Assembly: GCA_028455995.1 (NCBI GenBank)
Contig: JABELC010000004.1
Coordinates: 3,098,501-3,162,500, forward strand
Direction: 5' to 3'
DNA length: 64,000 nt
Source of the DNA: Scleromitrula shiraiana
Taxonomy: Eukaryota > Ascomycota > Leotiomycetes > Helotiales > Sclerotiniaceae
Part shown: positions 61,891 to 64,000 of the stretch, one piece after another
Layout: every line of letters begins with the position of its first letter
How positions within the stretch are numbered: position 1 is the first letter of the stretch
Notes under the pieces: generated by a model
The model's database searches: none
Told to the model about the DNA's origin: nothing
What the model saw: only the letters and a program-made list of their open reading frames with translations
Translations under genes and position numbers: made by a program

Positions 61891-63313
61891 TGGAAATCGA
61901 AATATCTTGACTAAACAAGAAAGCCTTTTCAAAGATGATAGAATTGCTCGATTCTATCGTGTTCGCATCATACCTCCCTTGGTTCATCATACCTCCCTTG
62001 GTTGAGGTCCGTGAAGCAGGAGAAAACAATCGGTCTCTTGCTTATGGTATCGCAAGCCCGCCGAGATTGATTTTCGGAGTAATAAAAACTGTGCGCGCAA
62101 TTATCTTTGACTCTGTTGAAGCAAAGATGATAATTCTCACTAAAACAAAGGTGTCAATTCCTGTTGAAGATTGCGACTAATTCTGCGCAGCTAAGAGAGT
62201 GTCGAGAATGAAAAAAGGAGCACTTTCTTAGCTGCACTTTCTTAGCTTCACTTATGACATTGATAACATTGACAACATTCTTGCGTTTCGAAACTTGGTA
62301 GTTAAAATTGAAGCTGTGCATAACTTCCGAGGAAAACTCGGTAGTGGGGGATGGACTAGACAATCAATTGAGAAGAGAGAATAACTTCTCAATTAACTTG
62401 ACTTGCTGTTGTATATTCATTGCATTCATTATATGTATTCTAAAACAAACAATATCTCGCAGCGAGTATGCTTTGAGTGACGGGTTGGCGAGTTCATAAA
62501 ACCTGGTTTGCTAAATAGACAGAGAAAATCTGCCTCAGTTCAACGTCTTCATCTAGCTTATACAGTTCCTAAATATTAGGCGATGCATCGAGACAGGATC
62601 AGGAAAGTTCAACAATCATCTAGACGCAGTGTATGAGAATCAATGAGGTTGATATAAACATTTACTCGAAGCTTCTTCGATATCAAGTCTCCTTTAAGAT
62701 AGGCGAATCTGCCATACTCTGGCCGAGAAATGTTGAAATTCAATATACCTACGTCAATAAATCTTGCACCATAACTCTGTTTTTGTGATAATGTACTCCC
62801 GGTGTGAGTGAATTCGAACACCGAGTCCAAATGGAATCTAGGCTGAAAATGTAAATGAGTCTAAAATTGGGGGATTGCTATGCAAGGCTGAAAGGGAATT
62901 CGAAATTTGGACATAATCTCCATAAATCCATATACAGTGTTCTGTCAGAACGAGACCTCGTTTGTAATCACTAGATAGACAAAGATCAGCAGGTTTTCAA
63001 CGTGGTGAATGTATAAAAAGTATTGAAGGGTGAGCAATTAGCCGGTATTCTCCAAAAGTCAATGATTGACTGAAGAAAGAGATGAAGTCGAATGCATAGT
63101 TTGACCGAGACAGTGAATTTCATCTGAAGTCACAAGATAATGAAACGGCTAGTCTTCACGGTAATTGTAGATTATTTGGACTAAAGCAAAGAAAAGAAAT
63201 TAACAAGTTAACTTATAAATGAACTTCGCATTATTTATCTTTCTCTTCAGACCTGGGTCCTCCGACTCAAAAAATGCCTTTTTGGTAAGAACCAATGAAT
63301 TTACCTAGGGAGA
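61891..63313. other. Interval with short duplication, no gene seen
   Basis: About 1.4 kb without a supported gene. A 19-base tandem duplication of CATCATACCTCCCTTGGTT lies at 61967-62004. The frames that cross it have no motif. Confidence 0.45.
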
Positions 63314-64000
63314 ATGGACAGAATAATGTCAGAAAGTCCAAGTACGCCTATCTCAGGCAAATGTATTATTGAGCCAGACATAGGAGGATTTAATGATATA
63401 GACCAAACTATGGTAAGTTATACTAAAATCGTCGAGTCCAAACAGTACCACTCACATGATTAAGGGACGCGACAATGGAAAGTCTAAACCTGAATGTCTT
63501 CAACTTAAAAAAACACAATTAAGAACCAACTATCCAGAACCAGGATCAACAGGGAAATTTCCTCGCTTCACTTTTGGAGTTGAGATTGAAATTGCGATTG
63601 CTAGTCTTCGGGACATATGTGCAGATCCCGAACCGAAGAATACTCGAATTGTCTACGGTCTTACTCGACCACTTGATTCGCAACCCCTAGAGTATGATCC
63701 ACGACCAGGAGACTTCGGAGACAATTCTGTTGAAGAACAAGAATATCGAAACAAAGGTCTAGCTTTCTTGTACGAGCATATGACAGCTCTGTTCAAAGAT
63801 GCAGGATTAAGAGTTGCGCATGAGAATCAACCTGCTCCGATCCATGGATATCATAGACATGGAGATTGGATTACCAACCGCTGGATTATCGGAACGGATT
63901 CAACTATCAATGGTATGGATGAGTCTGTCTATGATTACCACAAGATAGAGATCAAATCGCCCGTGTTTTACTATAGTCAGCCGGCTTTGGAAGAGGTTTA
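63314..64000 (+). CDS. Amidoligase-family protein (3' end outside window)
   Basis: The first exon (63314-63412) starts M-D-R-I-M-S-E-S-P, and a GTAAGT..ATTAAG intron leads to 63465. The second exon opens the domain: P-R-F-T-F-G-V-E-I-E-I-A-I-A, the start of fungal amidoligase domains, where the E-I-E residues are metal/ATP ligands. Later come W-I-I-G-T-D-S-T-I and H-K-I-E-I-K-S-P-V, matching the second conserved E of the ATP-grasp-like fold of the carboxylate-amine ligase (glutamine synthetase/GCS) superfamily. Such enzymes are predicted to form amide or isopeptide bonds. The substrate is unknown. The frame is open at the window edge. Confidence 0.8.

Overview
The window is nuclear DNA of a filamentous ascomycete. 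The genes have short GT-AG introns of about 45-120 bases with CTAAC/CTAAT-like branch sites, and they include fungal families (ERMES subunit Mdm34, fungal DUF6590 and DUF6536, SYF2, YAF9, IPK1). Several very AT-rich islands look like repeats destroyed by repeat-induced point mutation (RIP). Gene content and moderate GC suggest a leotiomycete of the Sclerotinia/Botrytis kind, but that placement is inference.

Layout. Positions 1-3540 hold a RIP-destroyed Ty3/gypsy retrotransposon. Positions 4100-7030 carry two genes of unknown function. From 9.5 to 27.8 kb lies an accessory block with three DUF6590 genes, all on the minus strand. The first (9501-13640) is fused to further fungal-specific domains, has two in-frame stops and has lost its 5' end to an AT-rich island. 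The second and third (17222-18756 and 23348-24568) each face away from a plus-strand gene (19282-21267 and 25414-27303), and those two encode related coiled-coil proteins. A divergent gene pair therefore occurs twice. Between the first and second DUF6590 genes are a complete non-autonomous DNA transposon with a perfect 8-bp target duplication, a 28-bp perfect palindrome and a decayed plus-strand reading frame. Positions 27.8-30.7 kb have no gene I can support.

From 30.7 to 59.3 kb there is mostly ordinary gene space: a DUF6536 membrane protein, mdm34, IPK1, yaf9, a COQ11-like dehydrogenase, syf2, a small mitochondrial-type protein, an F-box-like protein, an alpha/beta hydrolase, a GST-like protein, an equilibrative nucleoside transporter and a large C2H2 zinc-finger protein. 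Two further AT-rich islands (37.3-38.5 kb and 44.5-45.6 kb) interrupt it. The last part contains a decayed gene with a ubiquitin-like domain (about 60.6-61.9 kb) and the start of an amidoligase-family gene that runs off the window.

Most housekeeping genes are independent single units, often in divergent pairs sharing a promoter region (yaf9/COQ11-like, syf2/small mitochondrial protein, GST-like/nucleoside transporter). Exon ends below were read by eye from splice sites and reading-frame agreement. For mdm34, IPK1, yaf9, COQ11-like, syf2, the F-box-like gene, the GST-like gene, the ENT transporter and the DUF6536 gene the exon sums are exact multiples of three.
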